This document shows positions 8,213 through 14,337 of a DNA stretch of 32,169 bases, one piece after another (position 1 is the first letter of the stretch; each line of letters starts with the position of its first letter). The notes under the pieces were generated by a model. It made no database searches and was not told the origin of the DNA. It saw nothing but the letters and a program-made list of their open reading frames with translations. The stretch spans positions 487,283 through 519,451 of the forward strand of contig NZ_LIGI01000001.1 in assembly GCF_001273955.1 (NCBI RefSeq), written 5' to 3'. Source of the DNA: Bacillus sp. FJAT-27245. GTDB taxonomy: Bacteria > Bacillota > Bacilli > Bacillales > Cytobacillaceae. A program made the position numbers and the translations under genes.

Positions 8213-8728
8213 TTGGAAAACAATGATATTTTAATTAGAGTTCGGTATGCTCTGGATATTAAAGACAATGATATGGTGAAAATTTTCAAACTGGGCGGTC
8301 TTGAGGTCTCCAGGGATGAAGTGAAAAAGATGCTCACAAAAACGAGGGACAGCTACGAAGATGAAGCGGTCCCTGAAGAAGATGATGACAGTTTTAAAAT
8401 CAATAACAGCAAGCTGGAATCATTCTTTAACGGGCTGATTATTTTCAAAAGAGGGCCTCAGGAACAAAAGCCGGGACAACCTGACCAAACCCCAGCGGCT
8501 TTAAAAAGCAATGAACCGGTAAACAATATGCTTCTAAAAAAACTTAAAATCGCCCTGGCTTTAACGAGTGAGGATATGATTGATATTTTGGCAATGGCCG
8601 GAGTCACGATTACAAAAGGCGAGCTGGGTGCGTTATTACGGAAAAAAGGCCATAAAAATTATAAGGAATGCGGGGACAAATACGCCCGGAATTTCTTAAA
8701 AGGATTGGCCATGAGGTACAGGGGTTAA
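8213..8728 (+). CDS. DUF1456 family protein (YehS-like)
   Basis: A 171-aa protein made of two related helical modules of the DUF1456 type. The first is residues 1-47 (NNDILIRVRYALDIKDNDMV ... VSRDEVKKMLTK). The second is about 104-165 (NNMLLKKLKIALALTSEDMI ... ITKGELGALLRKKGHKNYKE). An acidic linker (EDEAVPEEDDD) and a Pro/Gln-rich stretch separate them. Family members such as E. coli YehS have no known biochemical function. The repeated pattern of a short helix pair with conserved Asp-Met and Leu residues suggests protein or nucleic-acid binding, but that is inference. The start is TTG 8213 with CAGGAGG (8199-8205) 7 nt upstream; the ATG at 8192 has no site. Confidence 0.75.
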   Translation: MENNDILIRVRYALDIKDNDMVKIFKLGGLEVSRDEVKKMLTKTRDSYEDEAVPEEDDDSFKINNSKLESFFNGLIIFKRGPQEQKPGQPDQTPAALKSNEPVNNMLLKKLKIALALTSEDMIDILAMAGVTITKGELGALLRKKGHKNYKECGDKYARNFLKGLAMRYRG

Positions 8729-8740
8729 ATTTAAAATAAT

Positions 8741-8801
8741 AAAAGTGTCTGTTAACCTGTTTGCAGTCTGCAAAACCCAGGGGAACAGGCACTTTTTATT
8801 T
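8741..8801 (+). terminator. Terminator of the DUF1456 gene
   Basis: AAAGTG and CTGTT arms (within 8742-8753) pair with AACAG and CACTTT (8784-8795). An inner hairpin TTTGCAG/CTGCAAA lies in the loop, and the tail is TTTTTATTTTT. Confidence 0.75.
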
Positions 8802-8932
8802 TTGATGTAGGTAATGATGTATTATTGCGAAAATTGTATTTATTTACTTTGCAAAAGGTTATAATTATGGATAGCAACTTGATTACCGGAATTACGCCAG
8901 GAAAAATTTTTTAAAAAGCGGGTGGAAAGGTA

Positions 8933-9328
8933 ATGGGAAGATTAATTCATTTTGAAATTCATGTGGATGACATGGAACGAGCTAAGTCGTTTTACGGCGA
9001 AGTATTTGGATGGACCTTTCAGGATTGGAGCGAGTATGCTGGTATGCCTTACTTTGGTGCAGTGACTGGCAATGAGGAAGAACCAGGCATCAATGGCGCT
9101 TTAATGAAGCGGCAGGGTGCCCGCCCAGAACCGAACCAAGCGATGAACGGCTATGCATGTACAATGGGTGTGGAAGATTACGATTCCACTGCTGCTAAAA
9201 TTCTTGAATTAGGCGGCCAGGTCGCAGTGCCGAAGCATCCCCTTCCTGGAATGGCGTGGCAGGGATACTATCTTGATACCGAGGGAAATGTATTCGGAAT
9301 CCATCAGCCTGATGTAAATGCAAAATAG
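8933..9328 (+). CDS. VOC-superfamily (glyoxalase/bleomycin-resistance fold) protein
   Basis: A 131-aa single-domain protein of the vicinal oxygen chelate fold. It has the two characteristic beta-alpha-beta units: MGRLIHFEIHVDDMERAKSF followed by YGEVFGW, and YACTMGVEDYDSTAAKILEL followed by GG. The ending TEGNVFGIHQP is usual in glyoxalase-like relatives. Members bind a metal or small molecule and act as isomerases, dioxygenases or drug-binding proteins; the substrate here is unknown. His8 in FEIHVD and Glu at the DTEGN position are plausible metal ligands. GGTGG (8921-8925) and AAAGG precede ATG 8933. A TATAAT box at 8860-8865 without a good -35 may belong to its promoter. The next gene follows after 21 nt. 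Confidence 0.75.
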   Translation: MGRLIHFEIHVDDMERAKSFYGEVFGWTFQDWSEYAGMPYFGAVTGNEEEPGINGALMKRQGARPEPNQAMNGYACTMGVEDYDSTAAKILELGGQVAVPKHPLPGMAWQGYYLDTEGNVFGIHQPDVNAK

Positions 9329-9349
9329 AATCCAGTATAGGTGAAAAAT

Positions 9350-9721
9350 ATGATTTCAAAAGACTTAGACGCCATGCTGGAAAAATTGCGCGCTATTTGT
9401 CTTGCGCTTCCTGAAGCAGTTGAAATTGTTGACGGATTCGGCCATAAGACTTTTAAAGTCAACGGAAAATCATTTGTAATTTTTGGTGAAGGCGAAAATG
9501 GATTCAACGTGTCCTTCAAATCGGACCGTGAATCCCAGGAATTGTTGCTTCAGAAAGAGCATTTTTTTAAAACTCCGTACATAGGGCATCATGGCTGGGT
9601 GTCCATCCAAAATCCTGCTGGGGAACAGTGGAACGAATTGGCCGGCCTTATTCAGGAAGCTTATTTGCTTGCGGCACCAAAGCGTTTGGTTAAGCAGTGG
9701 ATGGATTCGGTTGAGAAGTGA
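9350..9721 (+). CDS. MmcQ/YjbR family protein
   Basis: A 123-aa small protein of the MmcQ/YjbR (CyaY-like fold) family, often described as DNA-binding but of unproven role. Typical features are an N-terminal helix ending in CLALPEAVEIVDGFGHKTFK, the VNGKSFVIFGEGENGFNVSFK strand pair, and the C-terminal GHHGWVSI followed by LIQEAYLLAAPKRLVKQ. ATG 9350 with AGGTG (9339-9343) 6 nt upstream is preferred; a GTG at 9341 in frame would put the site inside the gene. It probably shares a transcript with the VOC gene 21 nt upstream and is followed by a long hairpin. Confidence 0.75.
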   Translation: MISKDLDAMLEKLRAICLALPEAVEIVDGFGHKTFKVNGKSFVIFGEGENGFNVSFKSDRESQELLLQKEHFFKTPYIGHHGWVSIQNPAGEQWNELAGLIQEAYLLAAPKRLVKQWMDSVEK

Positions 9722-9733
9722 AGGAATAACGTT

Positions 9734-9770
9734 AAAGGGAGAGCATCCTATTAATAGGTGCTCTCCCTTT
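9734..9770 (+). terminator. Long hairpin after the MmcQ/YjbR gene
   Basis: AAAGGGAGAGCA (9734-9745) pairs with TGCTCTCCCTTT (9759-9770). The stem continues through CCTA/TAGG with one bulged T and a TTAA loop. The T-tract lies in the stem end (TTTATG), so termination efficiency is uncertain. Confidence 0.6.
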
Positions 9771-9916
9771 ATGATTGTGAAAACCTATTTCAATCATGCA
9801 ACTCATGCGCAGCTAAATTCATTCTGTACCCTCCAAGAAAATTCATTATAAACACTTTTCATAGAGTGGGTTAGATGGCAGGAAATATTCATTTTGTCTT
9901 ATTACTCTTTCCTCGC

Positions 9917-9950
9917 TTTTCACCCTCTTTTCACTTTCCTCGTTTATAAT
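9917..9950 (+). promoter_or_regulatory. Response-regulator boxes and promoter of the two-component operon
   Basis: Two TTTTCAC heptamers at 9917-9923 and 9928-9934 are 11 bp apart start to start. Exactly 10 bp lie between the second and a perfect TATAAT (9945-9950). There is no -35 consensus; the position where it should be (9922-9927) lies between the boxes. Direct repeats with an 11-bp period over the -35 region are typical of sites bound by tandem dimers of OmpR/PhoP-type regulators that activate. The same geometry recurs at 12163-12196. Confidence 0.65.
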
Positions 9951-10082
9951 GAGTTTTAGACGGATTTTCAATTAGCCTGACGAAGCATGCAGAGCTGTAT
10001 CGTAGCGGCAATGACTATGGAATATTGCCGGAATCGCCAAAAGGATCGTTTTTCGATAGCAACTCGCTTAGGAGTGAAGTCA

Positions 10083-10745
10083 TTGAATATTTTATTAGCT
10101 GAAGATGATGTACGTCTTGGGCAGCTTGTTTCCCATATGCTGAAGAAAAAGGGCGGTTATCGCGTCGACTGGGTTGAACAGGGCGACGATTCCTATGATT
10201 ATGCGCTAGCGTCCCATTACGATGTCCTCATTCTTGATTGGATGATGTCGGGGAAGGACGGGGTTACCGTTTGCCGGGAACTCCGGTCTGCAGGCTACTG
10301 CGGTCCGATTTTAATGCTGACCGCAAAGGATGCGTTACAGGACAGGGTCGAGGGTCTGGATGCGGGTGCGGATGATTACTTGGTGAAGCCGTTTGAAATG
10401 GATGAATTACTTGCGCGCATACGGGCGCTAGGACGCAGGAATTTTGCTCCGATCCAGGAGGAATCGGTTTCGTTTAGGCGGTTTACACTCAACCGGACAA
10501 GCCGTAATCTTTACGTTGACGGTAATCATGTACAGCTTTCACCGAAGGAGTTTCAATTGCTTGACCTTTTTTTGAAAAACAGGGGGCAGGTGCTGACAAG
10601 GGACATTATCCTCGACCGCATTTGGGGATATGATGCCGATGTATCTTACAAAATTGTTGATGCGACCGTTAAGCTGCTTCGAAAAAAATTGGATGCGGAG
10701 CTGATTCAAAGTATCCGCGGGGTAGGGTATAAACTTGATGGCTAA
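10083..10745 (+). CDS. OmpR/PhoB-family response regulator
   Basis: A 220-aa two-component response regulator. The receiver domain (1-115) has the acidic pocket E7-D8-D9, the phosphoacceptor D52 in VLILDWMM, T80 and K102 in VKPF. The C-terminal winged helix (about 125-220) has LSPKEFQLLDLFLKNRGQVL and the recognition region VDATVKLLRKKLD, ending SIRGVGYKLDG. It binds DNA as a dimer on direct repeats. The frame extends back to 9987, but GGAGTG (10071-10076) sits 6 nt before TTG 10083, giving the normal N terminus MNILLAEDD. Its stop overlaps the kinase start by 8 nt. The promoter carries twin TTTTCAC boxes, so it is probably autoregulated. Confidence 0.88.
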   Translation: MNILLAEDDVRLGQLVSHMLKKKGGYRVDWVEQGDDSYDYALASHYDVLILDWMMSGKDGVTVCRELRSAGYCGPILMLTAKDALQDRVEGLDAGADDYLVKPFEMDELLARIRALGRRNFAPIQEESVSFRRFTLNRTSRNLYVDGNHVQLSPKEFQLLDLFLKNRGQVLTRDIILDRIWGYDADVSYKIVDATVKLLRKKLDAELIQSIRGVGYKLDG

Positions 10746-12123
10746 CATTCGGGCATTATTACAGAGCATGTTTCGCGGCGATGTCCTGAAGCGGACCCAA
10801 AAGCGTTTAACAATGTATAACAGTGGATTGCTGATGGTCCTGCTAATTTTGTTCGCGCTAATTGTCTATTTGCTTTTGTATGGGGTAATGGCGATGCAGG
10901 AGAAACAGAATCTGCAAAATCTGATTAACCAGACGCTTCTTTACGAGACGGAGGTCCGGAAATCGGTTAACCAGCGGCAAGATCCTCTCATGGCCGTTAA
11001 CGAGAATTTATTTTATTATTCCATTTTGGACCAAGAGGGAAACGAGCTTGCCGTGAACTCCCGGATGGGACCGATTCAGCGGACAATAACGAACAGAATC
11101 CGCGGCTGGGTTCCTAAAGAAGGTGAAACAAAGTCAGTTGAAATGAAGGTACCCCATCCCTCAGGCATGGGCGGAATGCATCGCCATATGGAGCGCTTTG
11201 AAAACCATACAGTCCATCTCCTGCTTGCCGGGCAGCCTATTTATCAGGGAAGGAAATTCATTGGGGTTGTATACGTAGGAATTGACCAAACCTCCAATAA
11301 ACGATTGTTTGAAGTATTGCTATGGATTTTAGTCGGATTGGTTCTCTCTTTTTATTTAGTTGCGTTGTGGGTCAGCCATATCATGGCCAAAAAAGCGATG
11401 GTGCCTGTCCGTGCTTCTTTTATGAGGCAAAGGGAATTTGCCGCGGATGCATCGCATGAATTAAGAACGCCTTTAAGTGTACTCTACACCTCCCTCGAGT
11501 TTCTTGAATTGGAGGAAGAAGAGCGCTTTTCCGATTATTCAAAGCAAGTCGTTGACGATATGAAGGACGAAGTAAAGAGGATGACCAAGCTAGTCGGTGA
11601 TCTCCTAGCGCTTGCCCGTGTTGATTCGGGGAAAGCCGATGTTATCCACGCTTCGTTCGATCTCGGGCCATTAGCGCAGCAGGTTGTCCGTTCGATACAG
11701 CCCGTCGCGGGCCAAAAATCTATTCAGGTTGATGCCGCTATTTTGCCAAGCCTCGAGGCTGTGGGGGATGCTGAAAAGCTTAGGCAGCTTTTCTACATTT
11801 TGCTCGATAACGCCATAAAGTACACTCCGGAAAGCGGACGGATTTCGGTCGTTTTAGATGCGAATGAAAAGCATTGGCAGCTGCGCGTGAAGGATACCGG
11901 GGTGGGCATTAAGCCGGAGGAGCAGCAGAAGATTTTCGGCCGGTTTTACCGTGCTGAAAAGCATCGTTCCCGGCAAATGGGTGGAACAGGGCTCGGCCTT
12001 TCCATTGCCCATTGGATTGTTTCCTCGCATAACGGCGAGATAACAGTTAAAAGTGAACTAGGAAGTGGAAGCGAGTTCATCGTAACAATTCCACTCTATC
12101 TAACTCCAACTACCACTGTCTAA
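10738..12123 (+). CDS. Membrane sensor histidine kinase
   Basis: A 461-aa kinase partner of the preceding regulator. TM1 is about 30-51, the extracellular sensor region about 52-190, and TM2 about 193-212. The HisKA domain has the phosphorylated H240 in DASHELRTPLS. The ATPase domain has the N box DNAIKYT (357-363), DTGVG (386-390) and GTGLGL (416-421). The sensor region contains a His/Met cluster at 140-160 (HPSGMGGMHRHMERF then ENHTVH), unusual for a generic sensor and suggestive of metal binding (inference). The start is ATG 10738, preceded by GGGGTAGGG and overlapping the regulator gene. The terminator stem begins within its last codons. Confidence 0.88.
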   Translation: MANIRALLQSMFRGDVLKRTQKRLTMYNSGLLMVLLILFALIVYLLLYGVMAMQEKQNLQNLINQTLLYETEVRKSVNQRQDPLMAVNENLFYYSILDQEGNELAVNSRMGPIQRTITNRIRGWVPKEGETKSVEMKVPHPSGMGGMHRHMERFENHTVHLLLAGQPIYQGRKFIGVVYVGIDQTSNKRLFEVLLWILVGLVLSFYLVALWVSHIMAKKAMVPVRASFMRQREFAADASHELRTPLSVLYTSLEFLELEEEERFSDYSKQVVDDMKDEVKRMTKLVGDLLALARVDSGKADVIHASFDLGPLAQQVVRSIQPVAGQKSIQVDAAILPSLEAVGDAEKLRQLFYILLDNAIKYTPESGRISVVLDANEKHWQLRVKDTGVGIKPEEQQKIFGRFYRAEKHRSRQMGGTGLGLSIAHWIVSSHNGEITVKSELGSGSEFIVTIPLYLTPTTTV

Positions 12124-12136
12124 GGGGTAGTTTTTT
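12108..12136 (+). terminator. Terminator after the kinase gene
   Basis: AACTACC (12108-12114) pairs with GGTAGTT (12126-12132). The loop contains the stop codon and the run TTTTTT (12131-12136) follows. It separates the regulator-kinase unit from the promoter at 12163-12196. Confidence 0.6.
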
Positions 12137-12162
12137 GTTGTTTTTAAAACTTTGTGTTCATT

Positions 12163-12196
12163 TTTTCACTATCTTTTCACTTTTCTTTCCTATACT
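12163..12196 (+). promoter_or_regulatory. Second copy of the twin-box promoter, upstream of the PspA pair
   Basis: TTTTCAC at 12163-12169 and 12174-12180, again 11 bp apart, then exactly 10 bp to TATACT (12191-12196). This duplicates the arrangement at 9917-9950, including the absence of a -35 hexamer, and marks the downstream genes as likely targets of the neighbouring regulator. Confidence 0.65.
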
Positions 12197-12221
12197 TCAA
12201 GTAGTCAGACAGAAAGGAATG

Positions 12222-12854
12222 ATGAATGTGGAAAAGAAAAAAAAGAAAAGGGGCTTAAGGTGGCTGTTTTTCGGGCTGTTACTTGGCGCGCTTATTTTTA
12301 CAGCCTTCCATTTAGCCAACTGGAACGGAATGCTTAATCCGCATTTCTTCCCGACACAAAATCAGGTCCAAGGCATTGTACAGGATACGTTCCGTAAAGG
12401 CAAGGAGGTTACCGGTAATTTCAATGGACATGCTTTCCATGATAGGGACGGCATGGGGCATGCGGCCATGGGACATGGTTCGAAATTTGGCGGCCAAGGA
12501 GTGATGATGGGCAGGCACCATGGTTATCATCCGCACCATGGCTTTGGGTTCGGCGGTTTCTTCGTTGTTCTGGGCGGTTTGGCACTTGCATTAATTGGCT
12601 TGTATGTAAGGAGAAAGAATGAAAACAAATGGCTCGGAAATGCTTTGATTGTCCTGGGCGTACTGCCGTTTCTGTCAAGACTGCCCTTCTTGTTAATCAT
12701 CATCGCCGGCATTCTTGCCTATTGGTTCATAAAAAAAGGTCGCAACGATAAAGCAGTTGAAGCGGCGGTCCCTAGTACCTTTCAGCATGATTACTCCATG
12801 AACGGGCAATTCCTGGATGAGTGGGAACGTACAAATAAGAGGGAGGACAAATAA
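12222..12854 (+). CDS. His/Met/Gly-rich multi-span membrane protein, target of the two-component system
   Basis: I do not recognise a named family. The 210-aa protein has a basic N terminus (KKKKKR), TM1 at about 12-30, and a His/Met/Gly-rich outer or loop region at about 69-107 (HAFHDRDGMGHAAMGHG; MMGRHHGYHPHHGFG). TM2 spans about 110-129, then a basic RRKNEN turn, and a long hydrophobic block 137-170 enough for two helices, then a polar tail. The histidine/methionine cluster mirrors the one in the kinase sensor, so metal binding is a reasonable guess. Being directly upstream of a PspA gene it resembles, in arrangement only, membrane anchors such as LiaI before LiaH. The site AAAGGA (12213-12218) fits ATG 12222 closely or GTG 12228 at 9 nt; the start is uncertain by two codons. 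Confidence 0.6.
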   Translation: MNVEKKKKKRGLRWLFFGLLLGALIFTAFHLANWNGMLNPHFFPTQNQVQGIVQDTFRKGKEVTGNFNGHAFHDRDGMGHAAMGHGSKFGGQGVMMGRHHGYHPHHGFGFGGFFVVLGGLALALIGLYVRRKNENKWLGNALIVLGVLPFLSRLPFLLIIIAGILAYWFIKKGRNDKAVEAAVPSTFQHDYSMNGQFLDEWERTNKREDK

Positions 12855-12855
12855 C

Positions 12856-13512
12856 ATGTCATTATTCATCCGGATTAAAAACATCATAACCGCGGATTTG
12901 CACGGGGCATTAGATAAGTGTGAAAACCCAATGGCGATGCTCCAGCAGCATTTACGCGAAATGGGTGTACAGGTTGCAAAGGCGCAAGAAGCGCTTGCCA
13001 GCCAATTTTACTTGGAAAAGAAGTACGAGATTCTGCTGGGCGAATCGGAAGCAACTATTGAAAAACGTGCCCGCCAGGCTGAACTGGCAGTAGAAATGGG
13101 CAAAGAAGATATTGCCAAACTCGCTCTCCAGGAAAAAATATCGGAGGAAGCAAAGCTGCAAATGCTTCGTGATCAGGCCGCCCTTGCAAAGCAGAATACA
13201 GCCATCCTCATTGAGCAAATTGAAAAGCTGAAGGCGGAATATCAGGACTTTCAATTTAAAAAACTGGAATTAGAATCAAGGGTGCATGCAGCCGGTTCGA
13301 TTAAGCAAGGCCATGAAATGCTGAAAGCTTTCAAATTTGAAGGAACGGCCAAGGGACTGGCAAAAGCACGTGAATATGTGTACAAGCTTGAAGCCGAAGC
13401 AAAAGCTAGCGAACACTTCAAACATTTCACAATCACACCTGCCGTCTCGCCAACTTTCCAGTCTGAAGTCGAGAAACAATTGGAAGTCATGAAACAAACA
13501 AAACAGGCATAA
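12856..13512 (+). CDS. PspA/IM30 (phage shock protein A) family protein
   Basis: A 218-aa peripheral membrane protein of the PspA/Vipp1/LiaH family, which polymerises on the inner membrane and protects it during envelope stress. It begins MSLFIRIKNIITADLHGALD, the amphipathic membrane-binding helix. Long coiled-coil helices rich in Glu, Lys, Gln and Ala follow (about 25-175), with the family phrases ENPMAMLQQHLREM and AALAKQN. GGGAGGA (12841-12847) lies 8 nt before ATG 12856. The upstream membrane protein ends 1 nt before this gene, so both are one operon under the twin-box promoter. This is the likely output of the two-component system. Confidence 0.85.
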   Translation: MSLFIRIKNIITADLHGALDKCENPMAMLQQHLREMGVQVAKAQEALASQFYLEKKYEILLGESEATIEKRARQAELAVEMGKEDIAKLALQEKISEEAKLQMLRDQAALAKQNTAILIEQIEKLKAEYQDFQFKKLELESRVHAAGSIKQGHEMLKAFKFEGTAKGLAKAREYVYKLEAEAKASEHFKHFTITPAVSPTFQSEVEKQLEVMKQTKQA

Positions 13513-13520
13513 ATGTAGAA

Positions 13521-13558
13521 GGGACGGATTTGCTCCATTAAAAGAAGCGAGCCGTCCC
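13521..13558. terminator. Hairpin between convergent PspA and Gly/Tyr/His-rich genes
   Basis: GGGACGG (13521-13527) pairs with CCGTCCC (13552-13558), with an inner TTGCT/AGCGA stem. Neither side has a strong T-tract, so it may act weakly in both directions. Confidence 0.5.
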
Positions 13559-13573
13559 AATTCGTTTAATGAA

Positions 13574-13792
13574 TCAGTAATGCCAGTGGTGGAATGGATA
13601 GCCTCCGTGCCAATGATGGTGATGGTGCCAAGGATAACCGCCGTAGCCAAATCCATAACCCGGGTACCCGCCAAAACCGTAGCCTGGATACCCTCCGAAT
13701 CCCATGCCATGATAACCGCCAAAGCCCATGCCATAACCAGGATAGCCAAAGCCCATCCCGTAACCCATGCCTCCTAAGAACTGTCTTTCCAT
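13574..13792 (-). CDS. Gly/Tyr/His-rich low-complexity protein, probable spore-surface component
   Basis: A 72-aa protein built from Gly, Tyr, Phe, Met and Pro in loose repeats of the type GYPGYGFGG and GYGMGFGG, ending with a His/Trp cluster (PWHHHHHWHGGYPFHHWHY). There is no signal peptide or domain. Such Gly/Tyr/His-rich small proteins occur among Bacillus coat and crust proteins, so a spore-surface role is an inference from composition. A strong GGAGG-type site (complement of the CTCCTCCTC run at 13799-13809) precedes the ATG at 13792. The composition-driven frames on the other strand are shadows. A possible sigma-K -10 box lies at 13824-13832. Confidence 0.6.
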   Translation of the reverse strand: MERQFLGGMGYGMGFGYPGYGMGFGGYHGMGFGGYPGYGFGGYPGYGFGYGGYPWHHHHHWHGGYPFHHWHY

Positions 13793-13823
13793 GTTTCTCT
13801 CTCCTCCTCAAATTTGTTCAACA

Positions 13824-13849
13824 CATCTTATGTTTCCATGGGTGGGCGT
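13824..13849 (-). promoter_or_regulatory. Possible sigma-K promoter of the Gly/Tyr/His-rich gene
   Basis: On the minus strand CATAAGATG (13832-13824) matches the sigma-K -10 pattern CATAnnnTA except for the last base. An AC dinucleotide lies 15 nt upstream, slightly closer than usual. The distance to the start codon (about 30 nt) is reasonable. Confidence 0.35.
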
Positions 13850-13894
13850 GAATGGTCATCTGCCCATGTTCGGGAAGAATAATAAAGGTTTTGT

Positions 13895-14047
13895 TTTACA
13901 AAATAAGTCACATATGTAATAATAAAGGGAATTTGGAGGAGGGGGAAGTAAGTTCATGGAACCAACAAATTGCCACTATTAATTTATGAAAATTAATATG
14001 AATTTTCGTATCGAGCGAAAATGCCTAAGCTGCTTAGGTTTCTTTGT
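13895..14047 (+). promoter_or_regulatory. Leader-like unit upstream of the ABC-F gene, part 1
   Basis: A possible promoter TTTACA (13895-13900), 16 bp, TAATAA (13917-13922) is followed by a very strong ribosome-binding site (GGAGGAGGGGG) and an 8-codon frame MEPTNCHY ending in TAA (13978-13980 region). Two hairpins come next: ATTTTCG/CGAAAAT (14002-14008 with 14016-14022), then CCTAAG/CTTAGG (14024-14038) with a TTTCTTTG tail. A well-translated mini-ORF followed by a terminator is the layout of ribosome-mediated attenuators, but no alternative antiterminator pairing was worked out. Confidence 0.4.
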
Positions 14048-14084
14048 TGTGCTCTTTATGGAATGAAGGCAATTGGATGGTAAC

Positions 14085-14258
14085 TTACTTTTACTGATAG
14101 CGGGACTATAATTGAATCGGGCGCGTCGCCGGTGTTTCGCCAGCAAAAATGGAAGTGGGCGTATTTGTGTTTTGCACGTTTACTACAGGACCCCGATGAT
14201 TATAATCATTTACTCTAACAGGCCGTAAGGGGAACCAACCTCTTACGGTCTTTTATTT
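14085..14258 (+). promoter_or_regulatory. Leader-like unit upstream of the ABC-F gene, part 2, with terminator
   Basis: TTACTT (14085-14090), 16 bp, TATAAT (14107-14112) would start a transcript near 14119. It can fold a long-range ATCGGG/CCCGAT pair around smaller hairpins, including GCAAAA/TTTTGC. It contains a 16-codon frame, MEVGVFVFCTFTTGPR, with a poor site, and reaches a strong terminator: GGCCGTAAGGGG (14221-14232) with CCTCTTACGGTC (14239-14250), tail TTTTATTTT. The ABC-F gene begins 80 nt after this terminator, so transcription may be conditional on antitermination. Confidence 0.45.
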
Positions 14259-14337
14259 TACGAATAGGTATTAAGTATCTTCCTTGTGCTGTCCATAAAA
14301 GGCGTAACAGCTAATCTGGATGAGAGAAGTGATTGAA

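Noticed and set aside
13276-13811. Overlapping frames on both strands around the Gly/Tyr/His-rich gene
   Set aside because: The repetitive codons keep several frames open; only the 72-aa frame has a strong ribosome-binding site and start.
14119-14258. Known riboswitch class in the ABC-F leader
   Set aside because: I compared it from memory with T-box, ykkC, glycine, TPP, ydaO and manganese motifs and saw none of their core consensus sequences; described only as leader-like.
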